A stretch of DNA of 64,000 nt, from assembly GCF_028858725.1 (NCBI RefSeq), contig NC_084768.1, positions 32,332,664 to 32,396,663 of the forward strand, given 5' to 3'. The position numbers and the translations under genes are program-made. This stretch comes from Colius striatus. Its lineage: Eukaryota; Chordata; Aves; Coliiformes; Coliidae. The notes below the pieces were generated by a model. It was not told where the DNA came from. It searched no databases and saw nothing but the letters and a program-made list of their open reading frames with translations. Below are positions 38,479 through 50,400 of this stretch, piece after piece. The stretch's first letter is position 1. The number at the start of each line of letters is the position of its first letter.

Positions 38479-41400
38479 GTAGGTCTGGCCGCTGCTCTGG
38501 CACACGGCCGCGGCGCCTCCGAGGAGCAGGGAGGGTGCGGGGGCAGGAACAGCAGGAGAAGCACAGAAATCGAATGCATGTGGCCTTCACAGACTGTTTT
38601 ATAGGAGAAGTCGTTTTGCTAACTTGTGAGAAGATTTTCCCTCCCTGTAAGTATTGACACTAGTTTTCATCCCAAATTCTAGCAGCGTATGGAGGTCACA
38701 AAGTATTGGAGAGGTTGCTTAGGAAAAACATCAGCTGTGTTTAAAACCAAACAGGAAATGGAAAGGCATAATACCATTACAATACATGTTTTGGAGCCTT
38801 GAACCTCAGTGTCAGCCTGAGGTGTCAGAGCATGCCTGCCTGCTGGGAGGAATAACTTGACTGTCTCACATTTCCATCTTCCCTTGTGGGCCAGCTTGTC
38901 TCACCAGGCTGAGACTTCTTGAGCATACACAGTTCAGAGATGGGCTGTTGAACACAAAGGTAAGGTTTTTTGTTAGTGAACACACCTTATGGAAGAAGAC
39001 AGTTGTAAACATTCACAAATTGTAACTCTGATGACTTTGGTGTTGAAATAACACAAAAAAAAAAGAGTTCACCTACCCACAGAACAGGGATCTTGCCTCC
39101 AAATCAGCTGTGCAGTACTGTACAGAGATGCTGTCTGGGTCTTGTGTGCTGTATAGTCACGGTGTACTTGTATGCATACGTGTATGTACATACAGCATGT
39201 CAGACTTTTGACTTGTAGCCAGCATTATGTTATTTCCAGATGCAAGCTGGACTAGAATATTTGGGGCCATCTCTGCTATATCTGCTGTATTTTGAAATGA
39301 AGACAGACTCCACGTTTTTCTATTCACTGTAATGTAGCAATCTGAATTGCAAAGAATCCGTTCAGAACAAAGTGTGGTGTGTTTTTGTTGGACGGTTGGA
39401 AAACTGCAAAAATAGAAGCTATACTTGGATACTTGCACTTTGCAAAACCTGCATTTGCTGTCAAAACAATTGCTGAATTCCCAGCCAGCTGAAAATAAAC
39501 CATCAAGTAATAGAAAAAGCTGAATATTTCTGGTGTGGTTATTTTGGGGGGTTTGTTTGCTTTGATTTTTAAGTCTTTTGGAAACCTTAAAGTCCCAAAG
39601 GTGATGTAATTGTAAAAGTGATCAATAAAAACAGTAAAAGATGCTGTCTCACCTGAAACTGGCTTCAGAGGTGATACAGGAATTAATCACCAAGTGTTGA
39701 TAATACATCCCAGTTTACATCCAAGTGACAGTGCTGCATGGTTTCCTTAGTAATTTGTAGGTCAGTCTCTCCTGAGCAGCATAGAAAGTCATGGGAAGGC
39801 TCTCAAGAATAAAGAATAGGTTCTTTCCCGCAGGGGTTGTATAGAAATCATCCTGTGCTGATGCTTTTAAAGTCAGATCTCAAAAAAAATTACTCTGGTC
39901 CAGTGATAAACTCACCAAAACGTGTGTAGCACTGTCACTAAGCTCTCAGCACCAAGTGCTTTGCTTTACAGAGCAAGTCCCGTTGTGCTGTACTATCACC
40001 AACGTGCACCTAGTGTAAGATACCTAATAAAAACAAATAGAGGGGTCAAATTTTGTCATAGTCTGTTGAGGACATACCTCATGCTGAATCGCAGATACAA
40101 GATCTGCTTATGTATGTATTTGCTCCCCTTTCTATCAAGTCCATACAGGTTGCAGTCTGTTACACAGGGAAAAGGATCTTCTCGTTTTACAAACATAAAC
40201 TTATACAAAAATGGTGAGGAAGTAATCTTCAGAAAAGGGAACCAAACCCAGTAAGGAAGGTGCCACATCTAGTACTCTGGCTACAGGATGGATTATTCTG
40301 TGGAGGCACTACCCTGCTTCTGTACTAGTAGGATGGTTCTCTTGTCAGTTGACTATTTGTTATGGACAAAAATGAAGCTATTCACTGAGGGCACAGGAGA
40401 AGTCAGAAGAATATCTCTCTGGACTGTATGTGACTTAATAGTTTCAGCAATTTGTTAATATTCATAATTCCACTCAATTTTCTGAATACTATTTAGAACA
40501 AAACCAGCTTTTTCGGTCTCTGCCCTGGAACAAAACCCTTTTATGTCATCATGTAAAGAGCATATGAAATGTATAGTGGCCCGTGACAGAGAGGTCTGCT
40601 CAGGGTGATCAGACAACATGTTCTAGAACTAACAAGTTTTATTACACGTGTGAGGTTAATTCTGGAGATAAATGCATTTAAAACATACAAAGAGATGGGA
40701 TGATTGCCGAGCTGCTGAGGAAGAGCAGAAGACACCATCAAATACGTGTTTACCAGCATACACAGGAAAGTAGTTCTTACAGAGAACTGGGTATGGAGGA
40801 TTACTATGAAATCTTTCCTTAGATGTGGTTAGTTACAGTGTGTTAAGGAAAAATATAAAGCTCAGTTGTGTAGCTATTGCTGTGTTTGTATCTGGTTTGA
40901 TGGCAGCGTTATAACTAACCTGAGAGGCTCAGACACGTGAGAGGCTTGTAAGGCATCCTGCCTTTAAATACAGCTGCTAGGTACCTTCAGTATACTGGTG
41001 TGATTGAGCTACTTTTGCAGCAGCTGCTCACCTGACACAGGAGGCATAAAAACCCGTGTCAATATCAGAATAATCTTGATTAATTTTTGTCGGGTTGGGA
41101 GCTGCTGTATGGATGTGCAGGTGTTCCCGTGAAGGGAGGTGAGGCAGGGGCAGAGCAATAAAGTGGGCCTTTTCATTGTGTTCTTGAGTGAGCACCCAGA
41201 GAGACAAAAAAACGCTTCCAAGTGTCTCATTTTGGTGTTTCTTATTAATTTCTAGGAAGAGTTTTATGGAAAAGAGTTGATCCTGGCTGACCGAGAAACA
41301 GTGGAACAAGAAGCAGACAGCATTCTGAAAGAAGCGGCGGCTAGTGATGTCGCCTTTCTTGTAGTTGGTGACCCTTTTGGGTAAGACAAAGCAACGTTTT

Positions 41401-44400
41401 AACTATTGCTGTGCCTCAGTCACTCTCTTTTTTTTTTTCTGTAGGAAGGAGTCATTCTCCATAACTGCAGTTCTTTGTGAAGAAGTGGGTTTTCAGACCA
41501 GAAGCACTTTTTGTGTCTTTGTGTGTTTTTTACTGCATTAAAGACACTTTGTCTTGCTTTGGAGCTTCCTTGCCCAGATGTCCTTTATGGATAGGAACAT
41601 GGACCCTCTGAGATGTGTAAATCTGTCCTTCAGCAGTCATTTTATCATTTCACTCTCCTTGCTAGCTCTTATAGAGAAAACTTTGTTATCTGCTAACAGA
41701 AGAAATTCGAGGATACAACACAATTAATAAATGCGCCACTTATTTTGAGGGAGTATTTTAGTTGCTATTTGTACTTACAGACTGCAGCTCTTCTGCTCCG
41801 TTGGTTTAGAGTGAGTACTGATTGTTGGTTGTACAGTGCTGCTGCTTTGATGTACGTTGGTTTTTAAAATCACTTCTGTCATTATAAATGTTTTCTCACG
41901 TTGGGTTATTAAGCCCTTTGTTTCCACTTTTCCTTCCTGCTGAAAGGTATCGTCTTTTTCCATCACCAGAAGCAACTCCTTCTGTCTTTTCAGTCAGGCA
42001 TCATCAATCTGTAATGTCAAGCCATACAGAACAGCTTTTAGTCTCCAGCTGGTGATTCAAGATTTATACCACAGTGTTAAGGGGCAGCAGAAAAATCAAA
42101 TCACCGAGCACCCTGTTTGTGAGTGGGAAGGATGGAGCGGGTTTATGAAAAAGAGGAGCAGTGTGCACATCTGCCAAAAGCACATAATTTATGTAAATAC
42201 AGGTTGAAGGGAATTAGCAGGAGAATAATAGATTGAGCTACTACTTGTGGGCAGATGATGCTGTATTTCAGAAATATTAACTATGCTTCCAGTGCATGAT
42301 AACATTAAGATTGGGATTCATGCAGAGTGCAGAGCCACATTACCTGTACCCTTGTGCTCTAATCCAATGACTGGTAAGTAAGTACACAAGATTAAGAAAC
42401 CAACCTACATGTATGGAAATGCAGTTGCTACTTGTAAGCAATATCTCCCTCCGCCTCAGTTATCATTAGCTGCAGTTTGAAAACACTTCAGTTCTGATCA
42501 GTGTACTACACCATTGCAGAAAACTGCCCTTTTTGGAAAGGAATTGCTTCCCTCTAAATGTTTACTTTCCTAGCTCTTAACATTGCAGCTAGAACTGCTC
42601 CCGTGGCCACACAGAGCCCTAAGGATTTAGGGGTTCATGAGGTTACTAGGAAAGAGTACTGAGTGTTTCTGTCCTAAGAGGTTACTAGGAAAGGGTACTG
42701 AATGCTTCTGGCCTGAGAAGGAAGGATAGAAGCCACGTGACTGCAGCCGATTGTAGAGTTCCAAGTCTGTTTGCAGGTGAGAACAGTACTTGGCAGCCTT
42801 AGGGAACCTTGGGTGCTGGTGGTTAGTGGTTAAAGTGATAAAACAAGCTGTGCTCCTGTTGGTCTTCTCATTGCTGTTCACTGCAAGTGAACATCTGCAT
42901 ATGTGGTACCACCTGTGGATGTGCCAGCAGGAACCTGCCAATTGTGGCAGTATACTGGAAAGCCCACCTTCATCCAGCTTGGTGCTAACATTCATATTGC
43001 TACTACCCACAGAACCTAAAATCTGTATCAGTGATGGCACATCCTGGCATTCCTCTGGGTGCAGAGGGCTGGCTCCATGCAGCCTTTGATGTTATTAGCT
43101 AAGTGCTCGTGAGGGCACTTCTGCTTCTAGCTACAGTCATTATAGACAGATCTATTGGGAGAAAATACTGGCTCGAGCCAATTTCAGTGCATAAAAGCCA
43201 GCTGGTCCCGTGGTCAGTATTAGCATAACCACAAAATCCTCCAGTGCTCCTTGTCCTACATATGTGAAAGGGAACAGTACAAGGCTGTAACCTAGTCCTT
43301 CTCTTGGAGCAGGCATTCTTCAGTCACCTTTGCTTATGGAAGTCAGGAGCATGGTTTGTTTACTAACTGAAGTGTTGCTTTAGATCACTTTGTTTTCCCA
43401 GGTCTGGGAGCCTGTTTGTGTTGGAGTCTCTGCATTCCCAAATTCAATTTCCTCTGTTTTTTTTTCTTCCAGTGAAACTGATCTATTTTAAAACAATTGA
43501 TCTTTATATCCTTGCCAGCACCTGACCTGCTGATTGGTGCTGCTCAGACACAGAGTGTCAAAATTACCAGGCAAAAAATGAGAGGAGTTCTTTTAGGGTA
43601 ACTGATCCAGGCCAGGGTCAAAGCCAGGCTTCCTACATAATTATACTGATCAGCATATACTGTTTCTTTTTTTGTGTCCTTCCCTGGAATGGCCACACAG
43701 AAATGGGTGGCACATCTTGGGAATGAGATGGCTAAGGCCATTGTTCAGGTTTGATGAATTTAGGCAAGGGGTAGGTGTATTTTTATATTTGCCATGGAAA
43801 ACAGAGTGCCTAGCAGGTATGTAAGCACACATGCAGGCAAGAAACATGTGGAGACATTGCTGCAGATTTGCTGGCTCTGTATATAGTTACTACCTCAAAA
43901 GAACTCTAATCCCAGTCGGTTTAAATACTGCCCCAGTAATTCCTGCACCAATCGCTGCCAGGTGTTTATTGAGCATTAGACCTGCAGCCAAGTTTAGCTG
44001 AGTTCTGACTCCTAAGCTTAACTGGAATTTCCTTAATTATCTCAAAATGAACTTGATCACTTAAACTCTTGGACACTGTTAATTTGAGTAATTTGGCTGA
44101 AACATTATCAAAGTCGATTTAGTCTAAGGATGTTTTGCCTAAGTATTGATTGCATTTTACCTCAATCTGTCCAAAGGCCTTGGTTGGGTGTGTTGCTTTC
44201 CTGCCATGCACTGGTGCAGGTGGGAGAAGGTCTGGCTGTGCAGTGAGTAAGGAAACACTGGAGTTTTGTGGCAGTCCGTGGCAGATAGAACTGACCTTTA
44301 CAGTCCAGCTGCTGTCCAACAGACACCTGCAGAAGGAAAAGGATAAATGAAGCTTTGCTTTTCAAGTACTTGCCAGAACTGCTTTAAAAAGTAACAATTG

Positions 44401-47400
44401 TGTTGGTGTTCCAGTCCTAGTGATGCCAGAAAGCTGCAAAGACCTGTGAGGTACTGAGGACTCCTGTATTTTCAGCTGGGGAAGATGACAGCTGGAAGCC
44501 TTCACTGGAGCTTTTACTTTCCTGTAACAATTAGTCAAGTTATTGTTGCCCTTTTGGCACTAGTTGTGAAGGGTTTCATTTTACTTTTAAAGCAAACTAT
44601 AATGCTAGTAACACTTGGTGACTTTAATTCCTTTCTTTCCTTGCCACAGGGCCACGACACACAGTGATTTAGTGCTCCGTGCAGCGAAACTGGGGGTTCC
44701 ATACACGGTCATTCATAATGCCTCCATAATGAATGCAGTGGGCTGCTGTGGTTTACAGGTAATGGGTTTGTATATGCTGTTCCACAACTGCTCTGCTGCT
44801 GCTGTAGCAGTGCATGTTGCAATCTGAAGTCTGAAGATCTGTAGCCACCCCCTGCTTCTGTTGTCAGGATTTGTTACCACTCCCTTCTCAGCCTGCTACG
44901 AGTCAGCAAAAACCCCTTTGGATGGGCTCATGTGAAAGTGAATTGTGACATTTCTTCTCTGCTTTCTGACTTCCCTTTGCCCCCAGACACTTTGATATTT
45001 ATTTCACAGATAAAGCTTTGCTCATGTTGGTTTCCGTCTACTACTGATGGTCGCCTGGTAAGTTTGTCCTGAAATTAGGTTGTTATCTCGTTGATAAATA
45101 TGCTGGTCTTGTTGTCAAAGGAGGAGATGCACAAGCCTGTCTGTCTATATGTCTAACTCAGATTGTAACCAAGTCCAAACTCTTGTATATGCGGCATTCT
45201 TTTTCTCTGGGGTTGACCTGTCTTCTCTTTCTGCCCATCTGCCAAGAGAGGAGGCATTTGCCTAGCCAAGGGCTGGATGAACAAATAACACTTTGTTGTG
45301 CTTCTTGAATGCTTAAAGTGGAAAAGGTCTAACATCCCCAGGAAAATACTTCACTGCTTCCTGATACACTTGCATAGGTTCATGATTACTTTTCCTTCAT
45401 CAAAATGTTATGGCAGTATGTGTATCATAGCTAGTCACATAAAGTTAGCTGAAGCTTCCTCCTCTTGTTTTCATTCATTACTTTAACACAGAACCTGCCC
45501 TCTCAACGTTCAGAATTGGTTCCCTGTGTATGGGAAGCTCTTGCTTTACCAAAAGTGAAAGCAAGCAGAGGAATGCTGGTGCAGTGCAGACAGGAGCTGA
45601 GGGTTTGAGCAGTAGCGTGTCCCCTCTGAAGGAGCAGAATTCCCCCCTACCTTAAAATAACACCTTTTCAAAAACTCCAGCAAACAACTGATGCCTTCAA
45701 TTTTACACTGACAGACTCCAAGAGCTTTGTTTCAATGCTGCTCCATTTCAGTCAGGAGGGTGTTGTGTGTGGCTTTGGTGTAGGGATGCCAGAGCTCTGC
45801 CTGGCCCAGCACTGACACCCGCTCTGAGGGGAGTGCTAAAAGCAGCACAGCATTCCCATGCCTTAGAGTGCTTCCCAGGAGCACCTTCTTACTGATAGCT
45901 GCCTACAGCTATGAGACTCTGGCAAGATTCTTTCTTAGGAAGGAAATGGGATCCTAGGTGTCTAAAATCTGTACAGCAGACAGATGGCAGCTGCCACACG
46001 ACTGCCCTTGCTGGGGCAGGGAACGTGGGAGATGAGGTGGGGGCTCATGCTGCTGCAGTTTGCATCTGCTGAAAGCTGTTGACAAGGAGTTTCTGCTACT
46101 TGCTGTCTTGTTACTATTGTTTTATGTTCATTAGGAAGGAGGATGCAGGGCTGATTTTCCCAAGAGAACAGGTGACCAAGTTTTCCCAAAGTCTGTTTCC
46201 CCGTGACTCCAGCGAGGCACAGGAAGAGGTAGAGAGCTGCCAGGCTGACTGACAGACAGGCAGAGCACAAAACTAACTGTGACTGTACTGCAAACAGTCC
46301 CTAAGGTTATTCACATAAGCTGAGCTTTGGAGATTAGTTTACTATTTCCTTATCTCATGCTGAGGGGAAGAGACCACGAAGGAAATGTGATGTTATTCAT
46401 TCTGGCATTAGTCCCCTTTTTCATCCTGGCTTGGGAGGGGCTGCTTTCTCCCAAGTCAACATTCCTGTTGTTGTATAAAGCATTTTAGGAACCTAGTGAT
46501 CGTACTGTATCACTGGACAGACTATAACCAGCTGTATTTTTAACTCTTCACTGCTCCTTACAGGCATAAACAGCAGGGGTATCTCACAGAAGAGCAGCCT
46601 GTGATTTAACTGGAGTTGTGGTGGAAGTTAATCATTTCTTCCAACAGCCTTTATGTTCATGGCAGCCTCCTGTCATCAATTTAGTTTTGGAGTTACTGTT
46701 TTTCCCGTTGCAAAGTTGCTGTCAAGTGTAGCAGGGATTCCTCTTTTGCTTCACCACAGAAAAGGCTTGGCTTTTTTTCTTGTTTTAATCTGATTGTGAT
46801 ACAAAACCTCTTTCTTTCTTACTAGAGAAAAACAGGAAACACCTTTATAGGCTGTTCTGAAAGCCATGTGTGAAGTGGGCTGTAACTGCTGATTAGGCCC
46901 TCAGTGAACTGCAGCTACTGCCCAGCCTGGTCACCAAAGAACACGTCTCTTGTCATCAGAGGAATGCTTCTGTGCAGACAACAACATTCTGGTTGTTGTG
47001 CAGTTTTCCTGTGCCACAGTGAGTTACTGCAGTCAGCAGAGCATTAGTGGTGGTCTGGCACCTTCAACTCAGATTTCTTGACAAATTGTAAAGAAACTGT
47101 AAGTGTAAATATTTATTTTCAAACACTTTTGGTTTTTACTGTCTTGCCCATTGAACAGATCCAGTGCAGCTGTTTTGAAGGCTGCACAGGTGAAGATTGG
47201 GACTGTACAAAGAACAGGGTTTGGGGTTTTTTCCTAGTTTTGAAAAGTAAGCCTTGTGACCCTCACAGGTTGATACAGTGAGCTATAGTTGCTGAAAGCA
47301 GGGCATAACATGACTTAGCAAAGTACTAGTATGACTGGACATAAGGCTCTATGGCTTGCTGTGGCTGCCTCTTTCATCCCGTTCTGGCTGTGCTCTGAAG

Positions 47401-50400
47401 AACATCTTTTTCCTCAAGAGCAAATGAATATGGCTGGGGGCTGAGAAGGCAGAGGTGCCTGTGTGAAAGTGCCTCTTAGCATGTTCTCTGCAGGTTCACC
47501 TCTCTCATCTGGAGTCTAAAAAAGTAGGTTTATTGATCACTCTGACTCCTGTTGCAGTGGGGAGCAACCACCAGTGAAGGAAGTCAGATGGCTTGGTGTC
47601 CATGCATGTGGCGAGGGAAGTCAGGGAGAGGGGACAGAATTCCCCAGGGAAAGGCCTAGATTCTCAGAGAGCACTTCTAGTGGGAGACAGTTCAGCTTTC
47701 CTCAGCTGCAGCTGCACACTGTGTTTCCATGGCTTTGGAAAACTTAGTATTTTAGGTAACAGGCTTAGCTCTGTTCTACCACTGCTTAGCTACCCTGTGA
47801 GCAAGGCATTGCCTTGTCTCTCTCTCTCTCTGGCTGGGATTCAGCATTGCAAGTGAGAACAAAGGGAGAGCCCAGCCTGACCTCCATGGCTATATCTGTA
47901 CCCAGTTTTGCAGAACAGGACTGATTGGCCCTAGAATGAAGCAAACTCAGGAGCTTTAATTTACACCTTTTTTCCCTAATCTGCATGACACCTGGGTGAG
48001 CTGGGGAAGGTCCCTGGCCAGAGCAGAGTTCTCCGGACAGAACTCTCTCTGGCCCAGTTCTGGTAATGTAGCTTAGAGCTTGCATCTGGCTGGTCAACAC
48101 CTGAGCAAAACTGCATCATACTGACCTGTGATGCATGTGTGGGAATGATGCAACTCGCAGTGGCCTGAGATAATGGCACTACTATAAAAGAAAAGGCTTG
48201 AGAACTGAAGTGCAAAGCTAGAGGCAGGCCATGGGATGAGACAGAAGCCTAAAATGAGTCACCCACTCCTGGGACAGTGCTGTTGCTAGTTCTGAAAGCA
48301 CTTATTTTATCATTTGGTGGGGTAGCTAGGAAAAAAACCCACACAGGTCGTGGCTAAGAGCTGCCTTTCTTTTGAGACATACCCACTTTCCACCTGAATA
48401 GCTTCAGAACAAACATCTGCATGTCCCCTTGTTTCTTTCAGTGACTCATCTCCATTTCTTTTGTTTGCAGCCCAGGTAATTGGGGTAAGACAGTTATAAG
48501 ACAGTTGTGCCTTTTCACTACCAGCTGATCACTGTGCAAAAGCAGTGCTTGCTATGGTACCTTGCAGCCTTCACTGAACAGGTTTTCAGGAGCTGAAGGA
48601 TGCTCATTGAGCTCAGAGTCAAACAGAAAGCCTGTAGTAGCTGTGGGAGCGGAACCTCTCAGTTCCACCCTCTCTCTGTGCCCTGATCTTCAGAAATACC
48701 CTTTACTCTGATAGGAGGGGCCCTACACAAAACGGTTAATATTAACTGACAGTTAAACCACTTTCCAGCACTGGTTGGTTTTCACACTTACTACCAGTTT
48801 CTGAGCCCTTTAAAATTGGCATTTGTTTCTCAAACAGACAGGTTAAACCAGTGCTGGTCATGCTACTGCACTGTCCACAGTTGCTGCTCAACTTGGTGCC
48901 ACTTGGCATAAGCAAACATGACCCAGAAACATCCATTTAATCACAACTTTGTTTCAGGTTAGTCACCCAAGTGACCAAGGTGAGGAGGAACCACTGTGTG
49001 ATGCTGCTGGGAAGAGTCTTAAGAGGTTATTAAAGATAAGGTGGTATCACCTTGGAGAGAAAATCCTGTCCTGTTCAAGTTTGCTTGGAGTTTCTGAGGC
49101 TCTCGATAGCTGAATTTTGTTCTGTTTGGGGAGGGCTTATTTCCTAAGTGCTGGTACAGGACACAGCCAAGAGATAAAGGTGGTCTTGCCTTCAGCTGCT
49201 GTTAAAGTGATTTGTCTCATCTGCCTCCTGAAGACTGCAGTCATGTGGAGTGGGCTTCTCACAGCCAAGCACCGTGTCATCACAGTTCCTTTTTTTCTGG
49301 CATTCACGAAGGTGACTGGAGGTTTTTGGGACAGCTGAGCCAATCTGTTGGCTTGCAGTACACCAAGGAGTCACAGCCTGGGGTGTGAATAGCAAAAACT
49401 TACATGTGAAAGTTCTCATGAGAGGCATTTGAAGTTGCTAAAGGTCTGTGGTACCAAATACAGTAGTGTAAAGGGCTAGAGCTGGGCTTGTGGTTGTTTC
49501 TTGTGACCAATTACAAGCAAAAATGAAGCTTGACTGATTCTCGCTGCCTCTGTTGATGATTCTCCCACCTTCTAAGCTGCTCTCAGTCAAGAATATTTAA
49601 TGTAAAGGAGAGCAGGAGCCCTTTAGTGTGATGTACAACAGTCTGGAAGGATGTTAGCTAGTTACAGAGGATAAGGGGGGAAACGTGGCTTGTTCTTTTT
49701 GAGGATGAACGTTGCACAGCATCACGTTAAAACTCTTAGACAAGGCTCAACAAAACATGGTTCAGCTTTTCTGTGTAGGTCCATTGGGATTTATCAAGAA
49801 GCAACCTGGGCTAATGCAAGGTGCTCTAGGGTCTCCAAATTCCACTGAGAAATAGGTGAAAAAGCCCCTTGGTGTCTGTCAGTGGGATGGGATCAGGCTC
49901 TGCAGAACACACCTGTCCTGCGAGAACTATCCGCAGCGTAGCCTGTGGGCGCCTCAGCACAGACCATGGGTGAGGAGCCTCTCAGTCCCCCAGGGTTTAG
50001 GGGCACTTGCATGTGTAAACAGCTGCCAGATCTGAAAAATGTCATGATAAGAGGACTCCTGTTTTTTTTAACCTTCTTCTCCCGACACATCTCCAGCTCT
50101 GAAGCTGTCTGAAACTTTAGGAAAGCTGGTGGGCTCGTGCTGAAGAATTGCTGTGTCACCACTGCAGCTGATACAGCAACAATTCTGGGAAGGATGCTGT
50201 AAAAATAAATGTCTGCATTTTGAAATGTTTGCTTCTTGGTTTCTCTGCAGCTGTGGCCTTACTGACCTTTCATATTCTCTCGTGTCTCCTCTCCTGCTTG
50301 CTTTAGTACATTTTAGAGGGGATGGGGGGATCTTCCTTTTTTGATTTCCCTATTTAGCCTCAGCTTGTTCCTTCTTTTTATGCCCCATATTTTTGTGGTG

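Larger units (their letters stand above)
37600..38530. promoter_or_regulatory. CpG island over both gene starts
   Basis: Dense CpG and very high GC compared with AT-rich flanks on both sides. It covers reductase exon 1, the intergenic spacer and DPH5 exon 1. Edges are estimated by eye. Confidence 0.88.
38307..41290 (+). other. Upstream overlapping open frame in the DPH5 leader (spliced, 68 codons)
   Basis: An ATG at 38307 lies 37 nt before the DPH5 ATG in another frame. Read through the splice from 38478 to 41256, it continues for 68 codons and stops at TGA 41288-41290, so it overlaps the DPH5 start. Its context is weak (C at -3, C at +4). It matters only if transcription begins upstream of 38307, which the sequence cannot tell. 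Confidence 0.4.

Noticed and set aside
37864-38604. 246-codon plus-strand open frame across the CpG island
   Set aside because: In its downstream part it is the DPH5 reading frame extended upstream through the promoter and downstream into intron 1. The real start is the ATG at 38344, where family similarity begins.
42627-43040. 137-codon minus-strand frame with a repeated peptide
   Set aside because: The repeat is explained by the 39-bp tandem duplication at 42639-42716. The frame lies in DPH5 intron 2 with no recognisable domain.
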